Shown here: piece after piece, positions 27,406 through 35,724 of the stretch
Numbering within the stretch: position 1 is the stretch's first letter
Layout: every line of letters starts with the position of its first letter
IMG/VR virus record: IMGVR_UViG_3300037336_000025
Location: 1 to 64,000 of that record
Length of the DNA stretch: 64,000 nt
Strand: one strand, 5' to 3'
Origin: a virus
The notes under the pieces: generated by a model
The model's input: only the letters and a program-made list of their open reading frames with translations
Database searches by the model: none
What the model was told of the DNA's origin: nothing
Translations under genes and position numbers: made by a program

Positions 27406-28251
27406 ATGAGTAAAATTAAAATCGCAGAGCTGTTTTACAGCATTCAAGGTGAAGGACGTTATATGGGCGTCCCTTCTGTATTTCTACGCACATTTGGTTG
27501 CAACTTTACGTGTAGCGGATTTGGCATGCCTAGAGGTGAACTAAGCAAGGAAGCTGAAGAAATTTCAGTAGTTGCTCATATGTTTGCAAAATACGAGGAC
27601 TTGCCACTAGTTAGTACTGGCTGTGATAGCTACGCTAGCTGGATGCCAGAGTTCAAAACTCTTAGTCCGATGCTTACAAGCGAAGCAATTGTAGATCGTA
27701 TTATGGAAATTCTCCCGCAGGATCATTGGAAGGACGAACACTTGGTTATTACAGGCGGCGAGCCGCTACTGGGCTGGCAACGTGCTTATCCGGATTTGCT
27801 TAACAACACCAAGATGCGTGACTTGAAAGAGATTACTTTTGAAACAAACGGTACTCAAAAACTGACTCCGGAGTTTAAAGGTTTCTTGGCTAAGTGGAAT
27901 AGTGAAGTAGGTAAAGAACTTACATTCAGTGTAAGTGCTAAACTGCCATGCAGTGGTGAAAAGTGGGAAGACGCTATTAAGCCAGAAGTTGTTTGTGAGT
28001 ATGAAGAAGTTGGTACAGCATATTTGAAGTTTGTTATTGCTACAGAACAAGACTTTGCCGATGCCGAACGTGCAATTGCTGCATTCCGTGCAGCAGGGTT
28101 TAAAGGACATGTCTACTTAATGCCAGTCGGCGGTGTCGAAAGTGTATATGCTATGAACAATAAGAACGTAGCAGTGCTAGCTATGAAGAACGGTTTGCGA
28201 TACAGTGACCGACTGCAAGTGCCGCTGTTTAAAAATGAGTGGGGTACATAA
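27406..28251 (+). CDS. queE: 7-carboxy-7-deazaguanine synthase (QueE), radical SAM
   Basis: 281 residues. N-terminal IQGEGRYMGVPSVFLRTFGC is the QueE substrate and cluster region, and ITGGEPLL (about 115-122) is the radical SAM GGEP motif. The cluster ligands are Cys32 and Cys36 (C-N-F-T-C), but the next position of the usual CxxxCxxC is Phe; a third Cys (Cys73, in GCDSYASW) comes 37 residues later, after an insertion. The C-D-[ST] following matches the canonical third ligand. The enzyme makes CDG from carboxytetrahydropterin. It has its own probably leaderless promoter and overlaps the next gene by TAATG. Confidence 0.9.
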   Translation: MSKIKIAELFYSIQGEGRYMGVPSVFLRTFGCNFTCSGFGMPRGELSKEAEEISVVAHMFAKYEDLPLVSTGCDSYASWMPEFKTLSPMLTSEAIVDRIMEILPQDHWKDEHLVITGGEPLLGWQRAYPDLLNNTKMRDLKEITFETNGTQKLTPEFKGFLAKWNSEVGKELTFSVSAKLPCSGEKWEDAIKPEVVCEYEEVGTAYLKFVIATEQDFADAERAIAAFRAAGFKGHVYLMPVGGVESVYAMNNKNVAVLAMKNGLRYSDRLQVPLFKNEWGT

Positions 28252-28691
28252 TGAACAAGTGGGTTGAAAAATTGTTTGGCATTGATAAGATCAAAGCCGA
28301 AACTAAACGTGCTGTAGAAGATGCAGAACGTTCTATGCAAATTGCAAAAGAAGCAACAGAACAAGCAGTGCTTGCTAAAGAAGCAGAAGAAGTAGCGAAA
28401 CTTAGCGCAAAAGATAAAGCAACTCGTTTAAAAGAACCTTGGGTAGGTGTAATCGAAACACATGTAAACAAAGACAACATCCGTAATGGGTTTTTTGAGC
28501 TTGACTGGAACGAACAGTTTGTGTTAAAATTAAAGCAAGAAGGTTACGGGTTTGATGGCGACAAAGAAGAAGAGATTGTCGATCGTTGGTTCCGTGAACT
28601 ATGCGCAGGCGTAGTGATAGATGGTGATTTCGGCGGTGCAGTAAACACTGGTGTGATCGATATTAACACAGTTAAAAAGAACAACAAATGA
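28251..28691 (+). CDS. Conserved T4-like phage protein with coiled-coil N-terminus
   Basis: 146 residues from ATG 28251 (TAATG overlap with queE). The first 60 residues form a charged coiled-coil-like helix (KRAVEDAERSMQIAKEATEQ), and the rest holds a conserved-looking block (KEPWVGVIETHVNKDNIRNG, FFELDWNEQFVLKLK, DKEEEIVDRWFREL) that I recall from T4-like cyanophages with no known function. The end overlaps the RNase H gene by ATGA. Confidence 0.65.
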   Translation: MNKWVEKLFGIDKIKAETKRAVEDAERSMQIAKEATEQAVLAKEAEEVAKLSAKDKATRLKEPWVGVIETHVNKDNIRNGFFELDWNEQFVLKLKQEGYGFDGDKEEEIVDRWFRELCAGVVIDGDFGGAVNTGVIDINTVKKNNK

Positions 28692-29674
28692 ATTACATTA
28701 TAGTTGATACAGCAAATACATTCTTCCGTGCTAGACACGTTATTAACGGCGACGCTGATATTAAGCTAGGCATGGCGTTTCATATCACTCTTAACAGCGT
28801 GAAGAAGGCGTGGCAAGACTTTAACGGCAGTCACGTTATCTTCTGTTTAGAAGGTCGCAGCTGGCGCAAAGATTACTACAAGCCTTATAAAGCTCAACGT
28901 GCAGCAGCTCGTGCCGCACATACCGAAAAAGAAGCAGACGAAGAAAAAATCTTCTGGGAAGCATTTGACACGTTTAAAGACTTTATCAAAGATAAGACTA
29001 ACTGTACAGTTATGCAACATCCTCGCCTAGAAGCAGATGATCTTATTGCTGGCTGGATACAGAGTCATCCTAACGACAATCACATCATTATTAGTACTGA
29101 CACTGACTTTGTACAATTAATTGCGCCTAATGTAAAACAGTACAACGGTGTAATGGAAACTACAATTACCCATGAAGGCGTATTTGACGCAAAAGGTAAA
29201 AGAGTCATTGACAAGAAAACACAACTACCTAAAGCAATCCCAGATCCAGAGTGGTTGTTGTTTGAAAAATGTATGCGTGGCGATACTAGCGATAATGTCT
29301 TCTCAGCATATCCCGGTGTACGCACTAAAGGCACAAGCAAAAAAGTAGGCCTTACTGAAGCGTTTGAAGATCGTAAAAGCAAAGGCTTTTCGTGGAACAA
29401 CCTAATGCTACAGAGATGGACTGACCACAACGGACTAGAACATCGAGTGCTAGAAGATTACGAACGCAATCGTCGACTCATCGACCTTGCACACCAGCCC
29501 GACGATATTAAATCTATTATGGTTGAGAATATTGCAGAAGCAACTAGTGCTAATAAAAACATTAGTCAAGTTGGTCTGCGACTTATGAAGTTTTGCGGAC
29601 TGTACGATCTAAAGAAGATTTCAGATCAAGCACAAGCATATGCTGAACCTTTAAATGCGAGATACACACTATGA
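28688..29674 (+). CDS. rnh: RNase H / 5'-3' flap exonuclease, T4 Rnh type
   Basis: 328 residues (T4 RNase H is 305). Metal-binding acidic residues are clear: Asp7 (IIVDTANTFFR), Glu115, Asp117 and Asp118 (RLEADDLIAGW), Asp138 and Asp140 (STDTDFVQL), and a GDTSDNV loop followed by the helix-hairpin-helix AYPGVRTKG. FEN-1-family enzymes remove RNA primers and flaps during lagging-strand synthesis. ATGA overlaps at both ends keep it in the operon running from queE. It completes, with gp43 and gp45, the T4-type replication set visible here. Confidence 0.92.
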   Translation: MNYIIVDTANTFFRARHVINGDADIKLGMAFHITLNSVKKAWQDFNGSHVIFCLEGRSWRKDYYKPYKAQRAAARAAHTEKEADEEKIFWEAFDTFKDFIKDKTNCTVMQHPRLEADDLIAGWIQSHPNDNHIIISTDTDFVQLIAPNVKQYNGVMETTITHEGVFDAKGKRVIDKKTQLPKAIPDPEWLLFEKCMRGDTSDNVFSAYPGVRTKGTSKKVGLTEAFEDRKSKGFSWNNLMLQRWTDHNGLEHRVLEDYERNRRLIDLAHQPDDIKSIMVENIAEATSANKNISQVGLRLMKFCGLYDLKKISDQAQAYAEPLNARYTL

Positions 29675-30150
29675 CAACAGAACTACATGCTAAACCGATC
29701 ATCGACAATAAATTTTGGATTGTTGAAAAAGGCGGAGAAAAGTTTGGAACACTTAGGATGAATGATGACAACCGGTTTGTTCTAAGCAATGAACTTGGAA
29801 TTAAAATTTACGATAACAAAGAAAGTCTAACTCGAGAGTTTGGCAAAGCGTTTTTTGTTGTTAAGATTATTAAAGAAGCAACAGATGCAGAACCAAATGA
29901 AGTCCACGGATATACAACTAGTGCCACTCCGCACAACTCAATGTTTGATATTCAAAGAAAGCTTCCACTCTTTACTAAGAGCGGAGATAGCAAGAGTTTG
30001 TACTGTGCTGGATACTATGTTATTAAATTTGAAAAAGGGTGGGTCAAGAGTCACTGTCCCAAACTTATTACATTACAACGCTATGAATATCAAGGTCCGT
30101 TTAAAACAGAAATTGAAATGAAGCAGGTACTAGCAAATGTCTCAAAGTAA
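29671..30150 (+). CDS. Conserved T4-like phage protein, function unknown
   Basis: 159 residues beginning MTTELHAKPIIDNKFWIVEKGGEKFGTL, then a DNNRFVLSN strand block and a C-terminus with LPLFTKSGDSKSLYCAGYYVI. Proteins with this 'KPI..KFWIVE..G.K.GTL' pattern occur in T4-like cyanophages. It looks like a compact beta-rich domain. The function is unknown. The last 14 bases overlap the next gene. Confidence 0.65.
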   Translation: MTTELHAKPIIDNKFWIVEKGGEKFGTLRMNDDNRFVLSNELGIKIYDNKESLTREFGKAFFVVKIIKEATDAEPNEVHGYTTSATPHNSMFDIQRKLPLFTKSGDSKSLYCAGYYVIKFEKGWVKSHCPKLITLQRYEYQGPFKTEIEMKQVLANVSK

Positions 30151-30388
30151 TCTTCCTACTAATCTACCTAGTGTAGAAAAGCTAATTCAGCGGGTAGTTG
30201 CTGCCGAACGTAGTCAACAAAAAGATATTCGTATCAGTATTCAAGAAGCTAGAGATCTAACAGCAGAATTAGCTATTATGACTAGCAAATTAGGCAAGAC
30301 TGTACAAGAAATACATGCTATGTTGTCTGTAATTAAGGAATCAACTACTAATATCGATGTTAAGTTCGACGGGGGCGGCTTTAATTGA
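30137..30388 (+). CDS. Small conserved helical T4-like phage protein
   Basis: 83 residues: LPSVEKLIQRVVAAERSQQK followed by a long helix and NIDVKFDGGGFN at the end. The pattern 'P.LPSVEKLI.RV.AAERS.QK.IRI' and the DVKFDGG tail are ones I recall from T4-like cyanophages. Coiled-coil oligomerisation is likely. Function unknown. Confidence 0.65.
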   Translation: MSQSNLPTNLPSVEKLIQRVVAAERSQQKDIRISIQEARDLTAELAIMTSKLGKTVQEIHAMLSVIKESTTNIDVKFDGGGFN

Positions 30389-30396
30389 TATAAATA
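30389..30396 (+). promoter_or_regulatory. Late promoter, full TATAAATA
   Basis: TATAAATA immediately after the stop codon of the preceding gene. The expected start is near 30402 and the ATG is at 30427. It marks the switch from the early operon to late genes. Confidence 0.72.
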
Positions 30397-30426
30397 TATA
30401 CGTGGTTAACTAGGAACACGTATAGT

Positions 30427-30711
30427 ATGAGCAGACCAAAGCCAAAAGTATTGTTAGAACATGCAAATAAAGAAAACTTTAAGATCGAACAGATTCTTAA
30501 TAGTGAAGCTATCTGGGCGGTTTTCTATAAAGGCCAACCTTTTAATCTAAAGAGTGGTAGTCTAGTTGCTAGCTACCCCGGCCCAAAATATAAGAAAGTA
30601 AGTTTTAGCAATCCTGGTCATGCGCATAATCTTGCTAAGAAACTAAATCGTCTTTTTAAAACTGAAGACTTTGAAGTATACAAATTAACCACTGGTGAAA
30701 AGGTAGAATAA
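30427..30711 (+). CDS. Small conserved T4-like phage protein
   Basis: 94 residues, basic. The segment WAVFYKGQPFNLKSGS and PGPKYKKVSFSNPGHAHNLAKKLN resemble small T4-like cyanophage proteins of unknown function. Late promoter upstream; the next gene starts after a one-base gap. A virion or assembly role is possible. Confidence 0.62.
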   Translation: MSRPKPKVLLEHANKENFKIEQILNSEAIWAVFYKGQPFNLKSGSLVASYPGPKYKKVSFSNPGHAHNLAKKLNRLFKTEDFEVYKLTTGEKVE

Positions 30712-30712
30712 T

Positions 30713-31111
30713 ATGGACATCAAGGATACCTATACTAAGGTATTCTTAGAGGCTGCAGGACAACCAGCCGACTCGGATACGCTCAAACAATATCGCAGTC
30801 TGTGGTGGTGGAACGTTCGCGATAAGGACAAAGGCGGGCAACGTTTGAGTGAACACGCATTGACGTTTATCAACGATCATGCTAAAATTAAAACATATAA
30901 AGTAGACTTTCCTAAAGACTTTGCTATTACTCCTCAAGTACTAGTTTGGTTGGATAACTTTATTGAATCTCCCTATTTTATAACAAAAAAATATATCATT
31001 GTACTACGTGAACGTGCTGCATTCGAGCTTTATCTATTTTCTGGGGATATCCGTAAGATAGGATATAACAAGGCCCTAGCAAAAAGATTTAGCCAAGAAT
31101 CAGCAACCTAA
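30713..31111 (+). CDS. Conserved T4-like phage protein, late
   Basis: 132 residues, starting MDIKDTYTKVFLEAAGQPADS. The first 13 residues could be read as a targeting-like helix ending FLE-A, but the match is weak. The middle has a Trp-rich QYRSLWWWNVRDKD block (about 26-39) and the C-terminus basic repeats. Similar small proteins are known to me from T4-like cyanophages, without a function. A full late promoter follows the stop. Confidence 0.62.
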   Translation: MDIKDTYTKVFLEAAGQPADSDTLKQYRSLWWWNVRDKDKGGQRLSEHALTFINDHAKIKTYKVDFPKDFAITPQVLVWLDNFIESPYFITKKYIIVLRERAAFELYLFSGDIRKIGYNKALAKRFSQESAT

Positions 31112-31122
31112 CAACAATAATT

Positions 31123-31130
31123 TATAAATA
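31123..31130 (+). promoter_or_regulatory. Late promoter, full TATAAATA
   Basis: TATAAATA, with the ATG at 31139 only eight bases after the box; the transcript leader would be about three bases. Confidence 0.72.
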
Positions 31131-31138
31131 TTTTCACT

Positions 31139-31411
31139 ATGTTCAATCTCAACCCTATTGCTATTTTAAAACAACGTAGAGTAAGCACATTGCCTCCACA
31201 TTTTGCCAAAACAAAAATTGGAGAGATGGTACTATTTGATAATGAGTTAATTGATTGGGTTGATGCTAGACTGAAAGGACGATATTGTGTTGTTCGATCA
31301 CCTGCAATTGATAAAGACGGAAAATTAAAATCTGCCACGTTTGTGGCGTTTGAAGACCAAAAAGAACTAACATACTTTATGTTAGCCTGTCCACATTTAA
31401 GGAGAACCTAA
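31139..31411 (+). CDS. Small conserved protein, late
   Basis: 90 residues starting MFNLNPIAILKQRRVSTLPPHF, then alternating hydrophobic and charged residues (GRYCVVRSPAIDKDGKLKSA). No motif recognised. Very short or absent mRNA leader from the late promoter at 31123. The next gene starts one base after its stop. Confidence 0.6.
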   Translation: MFNLNPIAILKQRRVSTLPPHFAKTKIGEMVLFDNELIDWVDARLKGRYCVVRSPAIDKDGKLKSATFVAFEDQKELTYFMLACPHLRRT

Positions 31412-31412
31412 T

Positions 31413-31637
31413 ATGACAGAAGAAGTTAAAGCAATCGAAGATGTTGCAGCACAGCCAGCTCAAGGAGCACAATCTAGTACTGATCTTAATATCAGCGATC
31501 TAGTTGCACTAAAGAGTATTATAGAAGTAGCAAGTCAGCGCGGGGCGTTTAAAGCAGCAGAGCTAGAAGCGGTAGGTAAAACTTTCAATAAGTTAAACAC
31601 ATTCTTAGAATCTGTAGCAAACAAAAAGGAGGCTTAA
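31413..31637 (+). CDS. Small conserved helical protein, late
   Basis: 74 residues: a Gln/Ala/Ser-rich N-terminus (about 1-25, likely flexible) followed by a helical DLVALKSIIEVASQRGAFKA and NKLNTFLESVANK. This helix pattern occurs in small T4-like cyanophage proteins that sit next to the 214-residue gene downstream. The ATG has AAGGAG upstream. Function unknown. Confidence 0.62.
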   Translation: MTEEVKAIEDVAAQPAQGAQSSTDLNISDLVALKSIIEVASQRGAFKAAELEAVGKTFNKLNTFLESVANKKEA

Positions 31638-31638
31638 T

Positions 31639-32283
31639 ATGCAGTCATTAAAACACATCGGTAAAATGAAAAACAGCGGTAATAAAGTTATTGTTGTTTT
31701 CCGTACATTGCCAGGCGAATCACATATGTCATTAGTGTTGCCTACAGCAACATTGCCAGATCAATATCATAATGCTATTATGGATCTAGTCGAAACTGAG
31801 CCTGCACAAGATTCATTTGAATTTGGTGAGCAGATGTTTATCAAGTATTTCCCAGACGGTAGACCAATGTTGCAGGCTATGCAAATTGATAATCGTATGC
31901 AGAAGGTTCCATCTGATTCAGTTATTATGACTCCAACTAATCAGCATAATATGCCGTTGGATCAATTAAATGTATTGATTGCAGAGCAAAAGAATTGCAC
32001 AATCGACGAGCTATGTAACTTCGTTAAGGGATCAACTCCATCAGTTAAGTTGCGAGAGCAACCGAAGAAAGAAGTTGTACCGGCAGTTGATACTGATATT
32101 CCTGCGCCGGTACGTGCTCAAGCTGTATCAAACGAAGCATTGTCTGATAAAGATATTGCTAAAAGTTATCGTAGTCAAGCAGATGCCATGTATAAAGAAG
32201 CAGCCAAACTACGTAAAGATGCAGACGAGTTAGATCCTCCGGCTAAAAAAACAACAAAGGCTAAAGAATCAGTAGATGCCTAG
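31639..32283 (+). CDS. Conserved T4-like phage protein, late
   Basis: 214 residues starting MQSLKHIGKMKNSGNKVIVVFRTLPGE, a start I recall for a conserved cyanophage family ('MQSLK.IGKMKN.G.R..VVF'). The N-terminal 130 residues look folded (VLPTATLPDQYHNAIMDLVE, then ALNVLIAEQ-like helices), while the C-terminal 80 are Lys/Ala/Glu-rich and probably extended, with a coiled-coil-like KAEAKL-type stretch. A virion or assembly role is suggested only by neighbourhood. It overlaps the next gene by eight bases. Confidence 0.65.
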   Translation: MQSLKHIGKMKNSGNKVIVVFRTLPGESHMSLVLPTATLPDQYHNAIMDLVETEPAQDSFEFGEQMFIKYFPDGRPMLQAMQIDNRMQKVPSDSVIMTPTNQHNMPLDQLNVLIAEQKNCTIDELCNFVKGSTPSVKLREQPKKEVVPAVDTDIPAPVRAQAVSNEALSDKDIAKSYRSQADAMYKEAAKLRKDADELDPPAKKTTKAKESVDA

Positions 32284-32581
32284 TCGGCTGTTTAAACCTC
32301 CAAGACATCTGGTCAAAGAATGGCCAGAAGTCTTTGAGGATCTTTATATGAATACAGTGCCTATAGCTTATCTAGATGTAGTTCATCTGGAGTTTGCTAA
32401 CGGCAGAGTATGGGAAATTAATATTAAAGAACAGACTATTAATTTAGACCCAGATGCAATTGCTACTAGATTAGTAGAAACGCTTCGAGAGTATAAAGAC
32501 GAGATTGTGAAAATAGAGTTTAAGGTTGATATAGTTAGACTTAAAACCGACATTAATAAATCAACTAAAACTATTTTTTAA
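32276..32581 (+). CDS. Conserved small T4-like phage protein, last plus-strand gene
   Basis: 101 residues starting MPSRLFKPPRHLVKEWPEVFEDLYMN, a pattern I recall from T4-like cyanophages ('RLFKPP.HLV.EWPEVFEDLYMNT'). Its C-terminus is a charged helix (YKDEIVKIEFKVDIVRLKTD). Its stop overlaps the stop of the first minus-strand gene, so the two transcription units meet without a gap and I see no terminator hairpin. Confidence 0.65.
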   Translation: MPSRLFKPPRHLVKEWPEVFEDLYMNTVPIAYLDVVHLEFANGRVWEINIKEQTINLDPDAIATRLVETLREYKDEIVKIEFKVDIVRLKTDINKSTKTIF

Positions 32582-33363
32582 TTAATATGGTTAGCAATTA
32601 ATTCAGCCATATGTCTAGCTGAATTTCTTCCAGGGTGTACTAAGTCTCTTGCTTGATTATCAATTTCAATCCATGCACTTTCTGTGTAGTGTGCTGTTTG
32701 GTCAAAAAAACTAGCAGAATAATACTTGCACCGATTTTTCCAAAGTTCTCTACTTGCAATAGATATGTAACTAGCTTCTGTCATTGAATGATAGATGTTA
32801 GTTGCATATTCTTTGTACATAGCAGTATCATCCCACGGTCCGGCGTGCTCTATTAGTTGTTCTTTAAAAATAGTAAATCTGTCTATATTTGTCCATAAGT
32901 TGACTACAGCATACGGAGTTGGAAAATTCTTAGATAGTAATGTTGAGTTTATAAAAGAAAATTGCATAGAAGATGCACTAGCGCCCATATTAACCACTGG
33001 TCTATTTAACATTTTAGACAATTGAGCAGTAACTGTTTCATCCTCGGCTAACCCTACTCCTAGTGTGCAAGAACATCCAAATACTACAACAGCATTTTGC
33101 CAGTCAATTAAATGCCACTCGTCTGCTCTATAACCATTAAGATTGCAAGCGTATGTTACTTCTTTTGATCGGTAATGCCAGTCATCTGGCTGAGTTTGTA
33201 AATTTTTCTCAAACAGGGCAGGCGAATCATACGAAGTAAACTTATTTGAATAAATTTGGTGCCCGGGTGTTGCATCGTCTGCGTAATTTAGTATTAAGGA
33301 TTTTAAAAATTTATAATCAGTTACATAATCAGGCAACGGGCTTGCATTTAGCAACTTATACAT
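32578..33363 (-). CDS. SGNH/GDSL-type hydrolase-like protein
   Basis: 261 residues from the ATG at 33363, chosen because the upstream gene stops one base away; an upstream ATG at 33420 would overlap that gene by 56 bases. The SGNH landmarks are VVVFGCSCTLGVGLAEDET (Ser near residue 98, replacing the GDSL block), NMGASASSM (Gly block), NLWTNIDR (Asn block) and, near the C-terminus, RDLVHPGRNSARHM with the expected Asp-x-x-His. SGNH enzymes are esterases or acyltransferases on glycans and lipids. It lies at the distal end of the glycan island. Confidence 0.7.
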   Translation of the reverse strand: MYKLLNASPLPDYVTDYKFLKSLILNYADDATPGHQIYSNKFTSYDSPALFEKNLQTQPDDWHYRSKEVTYACNLNGYRADEWHLIDWQNAVVVFGCSCTLGVGLAEDETVTAQLSKMLNRPVVNMGASASSMQFSFINSTLLSKNFPTPYAVVNLWTNIDRFTIFKEQLIEHAGPWDDTAMYKEYATNIYHSMTEASYISIASRELWKNRCKYYSASFFDQTAHYTESAWIEIDNQARDLVHPGRNSARHMAELIANHIN

Positions 33364-33364
33364 A

Positions 33365-34396
33365 TTACGCCGTAATGAATTTAAAAAGTTCTTGTGCAAA
33401 TAGATCGTGCCCCTTTGCACTAGGATGGCAACACAATGTTACCCAATTGTTAGGTGTTCCTTTGCCATTATAATCCCAATATGGTGTATTTTCTAGCCCT
33501 TCTTGTTTTAAACACAAGTTCATAAAGGTATCACATCCTTGAGGGGTGAACATGTTGGCCCAAGGCCATTGGTCTACTATTGCGCTAAAAATATCGAGAA
33601 CTTCCTGAGAGCGGCGTATTTCATTTTTATTATGGGCATATTCAACATATCTTATAGTTTTCTGATTACTAGTTCTCTCTGATAGATCTTGAATAATTTC
33701 ATTAAATCTTTCTTGTTTGTACGATGTATCAAATCCAGGAGTAATTATTAATTTTGCATTTTTTAATTTGCACCAGTTTTCTAATTCAATAACATTTGAT
33801 ATTTGCTCTAGCATTGCTGACTTTTCGCTATATATTGCAGTACCGTATCCTTTCCATAGCGTTTTTCTAGGGCCTTTTTCTTGATCGTCGGACCAAGGCC
33901 ATGCACACTGAAACTGATGGTGTTCATTGAATTCGTCACTTACAAAATCAAATCGTTCAGGCCCGCTTGGAACATATAGCACTATTAATTCGTCAATGTT
34001 GTTCCAGTTTATTTGAGGATGAAAATATAAACTTTTAATGGACGCCCGATTGCCCTTTCCCCTAATACCAAAATTAATAGGAGTATACGTGCCCTTAAAA
34101 TATTTTTTACATAATACTTCAACAAATGCATTCTTGTATTCCATAAATTTCCAAATTATACGGCCAGTGTTATCTATTGATAGCTCTGGATGATCAGATA
34201 GCATTTTAGACTTTTCATTTTTTGATAAAATTGGTTCCATAGGAACTCCAATCTTAGCCATAGACCATTGATAGCTATCGCAAATTTCTTGATCGACTGC
34301 TCCTTGGCCTTCAACAAATGAACATCCTAAACTAATAATTGCTTTTCGTGTTCTTTTTAAATCTTTATTAATTTCAATAATTTGAGTATTATACAT
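33365..34396 (-). CDS. SGNH/GDSL-type hydrolase-like protein (second copy)
   Basis: 343 residues. N-terminal ISLGCSFVEGQG (about 21-32) holds the catalytic Ser in a G-C-S-F-x-E-G block common in phage SGNH proteins; RGKGNRA gives the Gly block; LYVPSGPERFDF the third; and CCHPSAKGH (His324) the catalytic His with its Ser/Ala partner. It is a distant relative of the adjacent gene, not a close copy. A role in acetyl-ester removal or transfer on surface polysaccharide fits the neighbours. The gene is unusually AT-rich for the window, by eye. Confidence 0.68.
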   Translation of the reverse strand: MYNTQIIEINKDLKRTRKAIISLGCSFVEGQGAVDQEICDSYQWSMAKIGVPMEPILSKNEKSKMLSDHPELSIDNTGRIIWKFMEYKNAFVEVLCKKYFKGTYTPINFGIRGKGNRASIKSLYFHPQINWNNIDELIVLYVPSGPERFDFVSDEFNEHHQFQCAWPWSDDQEKGPRKTLWKGYGTAIYSEKSAMLEQISNVIELENWCKLKNAKLIITPGFDTSYKQERFNEIIQDLSERTSNQKTIRYVEYAHNKNEIRRSQEVLDIFSAIVDQWPWANMFTPQGCDTFMNLCLKQEGLENTPYWDYNGKGTPNNWVTLCCHPSAKGHDLFAQELFKFITA

Positions 34397-34398
34397 TT

Positions 34399-35724
34399 TT
34401 AATCCGCCATGTAGTTAGATAATAGTATTGCAGACCTTGGTGTTTTGGCCCTTGTATTTTCTTTTAAAACATTAAAGTTATAATCTAACACATCTTTCAT
34501 AGATGTAAACCATTGTATTTTTTTATCAGCATCCATTAAGTTAATGTCTTTTAATAATTTTATAATTGCATCTAATCGATCCCAGGATTCTAAATCATCA
34601 TACGACTCGTCAAAAAAATCGCTAAATGTTTTATACCCTAAATTTTTAAGATATTTTAAACTATGTTTATTGCCATACATAATAAAAGGATGACACGTTG
34701 CTATCGGCTTAAAACTTTTTTCACTTATGAAACAAGTATCTTCAGCAAACGACGCTTCGCTAATTACACTTATCCATGTATCTAACGTTGCCTGGTGATT
34801 TAAGTCTCGTTCAAACAGGCCGCCGAGCCCACCTTCAAATGCATCTTTAAATTTATCATTAAGGTCAGTTCTTGGGTATATTGGCAATATATTAATCAAG
34901 GACTTGTATAGTTCAACATTTAGTGTTTTTCCTTCGTAGTATGAATTAGAATGTCTAAATGAATTCATACTATTAATGCCAACGTCTAGTAAATTATTTT
35001 CGTATAATTTACTAAACAGCCAAATGCGGTGAGGCCTTGTTCTCTTTTGAAATGCATTGTATAATTTAATATTGTCTGTATTCTTGGTCTTATATTCAAT
35101 TTGTTGGAATGAAGTTGGCAATGTACTACCTTGTTTTTCGGCAGCATCTTGTATAAATTCTTCAAATTGAATATTTGGAATTACACACATTTTATCTTGT
35201 ATTGTGTTGATGTTGCACCAATTATTATATTGTTCAATGACTGCAAGATTTCCAGTTACATATATTATTTGTGTAGGATTTATATCGTAATGATTACAAC
35301 AATCATGAAACCATTCAAACAACCAACTAGTATGATATCCTTCGTGTGATTGGTCTAATAACAAGAAGCATTTCTTTTTGCGAATAGCCGATAGCTGCTT
35401 CTCTGATAAGTAAGCAAATATTGTTTTACGCTCAAGCATATATGTATCGTGTTTTTTGTTTAGATCAGTATATCCGCACCAGTCCCAAGGAGAATGTGTC
35501 ACGCCTGCTGAAATAATATATTTTGGATATAATTTTCGCTTATCCCAATAATTAGAATTTACAGAAATAGTATCAAGATCAACTAATGGCAATTTAATAG
35601 TCTTCCATCGAATTATCGAGGTTACTAACGGGCTTGCGGTAAATCTACGTATTCCCGAGGTATTAACATCTGGACATTGTGAAAAATTTGTGTGTGTGCG
35701 TAGATTTTCAAATATAAAATTCAT
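34399..35724 (-). CDS. Glycosyltransferase-like protein
   Basis: 441 residues from the ATG at 35724, which overlaps the preceding stop (ATGA); an ATG at 35736 is possible. The C-terminal part has FISEKSFKPIATCHPFIMYG and KNLGYKTFSDFFDESYDD, resembling the acceptor/donor end of fucosyltransferase-like GT-B enzymes often found in phage glycan clusters. The N-terminal half contains conserved aromatic blocks (DQSHEGYHTSWLFEW). I cannot prove the sugar specificity. The gene is AT-rich by eye and flanked by an oxygenase and an SGNH gene. Confidence 0.5.
   Translation of the reverse strand: MNFIFENLRTHTNFSQCPDVNTSGIRRFTASPLVTSIIRWKTIKLPLVDLDTISVNSNYWDKRKLYPKYIISAGVTHSPWDWCGYTDLNKKHDTYMLERKTIFAYLSEKQLSAIRKKKCFLLLDQSHEGYHTSWLFEWFHDCCNHYDINPTQIIYVTGNLAVIEQYNNWCNINTIQDKMCVIPNIQFEEFIQDAAEKQGSTLPTSFQQIEYKTKNTDNIKLYNAFQKRTRPHRIWLFSKLYENNLLDVGINSMNSFRHSNSYYEGKTLNVELYKSLINILPIYPRTDLNDKFKDAFEGGLGGLFERDLNHQATLDTWISVISEASFAEDTCFISEKSFKPIATCHPFIMYGNKHSLKYLKNLGYKTFSDFFDESYDDLESWDRLDAIIKLLKDINLMDADKKIQWFTSMKDVLDYNFNVLKENTRAKTPRSAILLSNYMAD

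Noticed and set aside
27225-27413. A 62-residue Arg-rich frame overlapping the AbrB-like gene and the start of queE
   Set aside because: It covers the same bases as the 54-residue AbrB-like frame, which has ATGA coupling and a recognisable pattern. The Arg/Tyr-rich composition is what a shifted frame of that gene gives.
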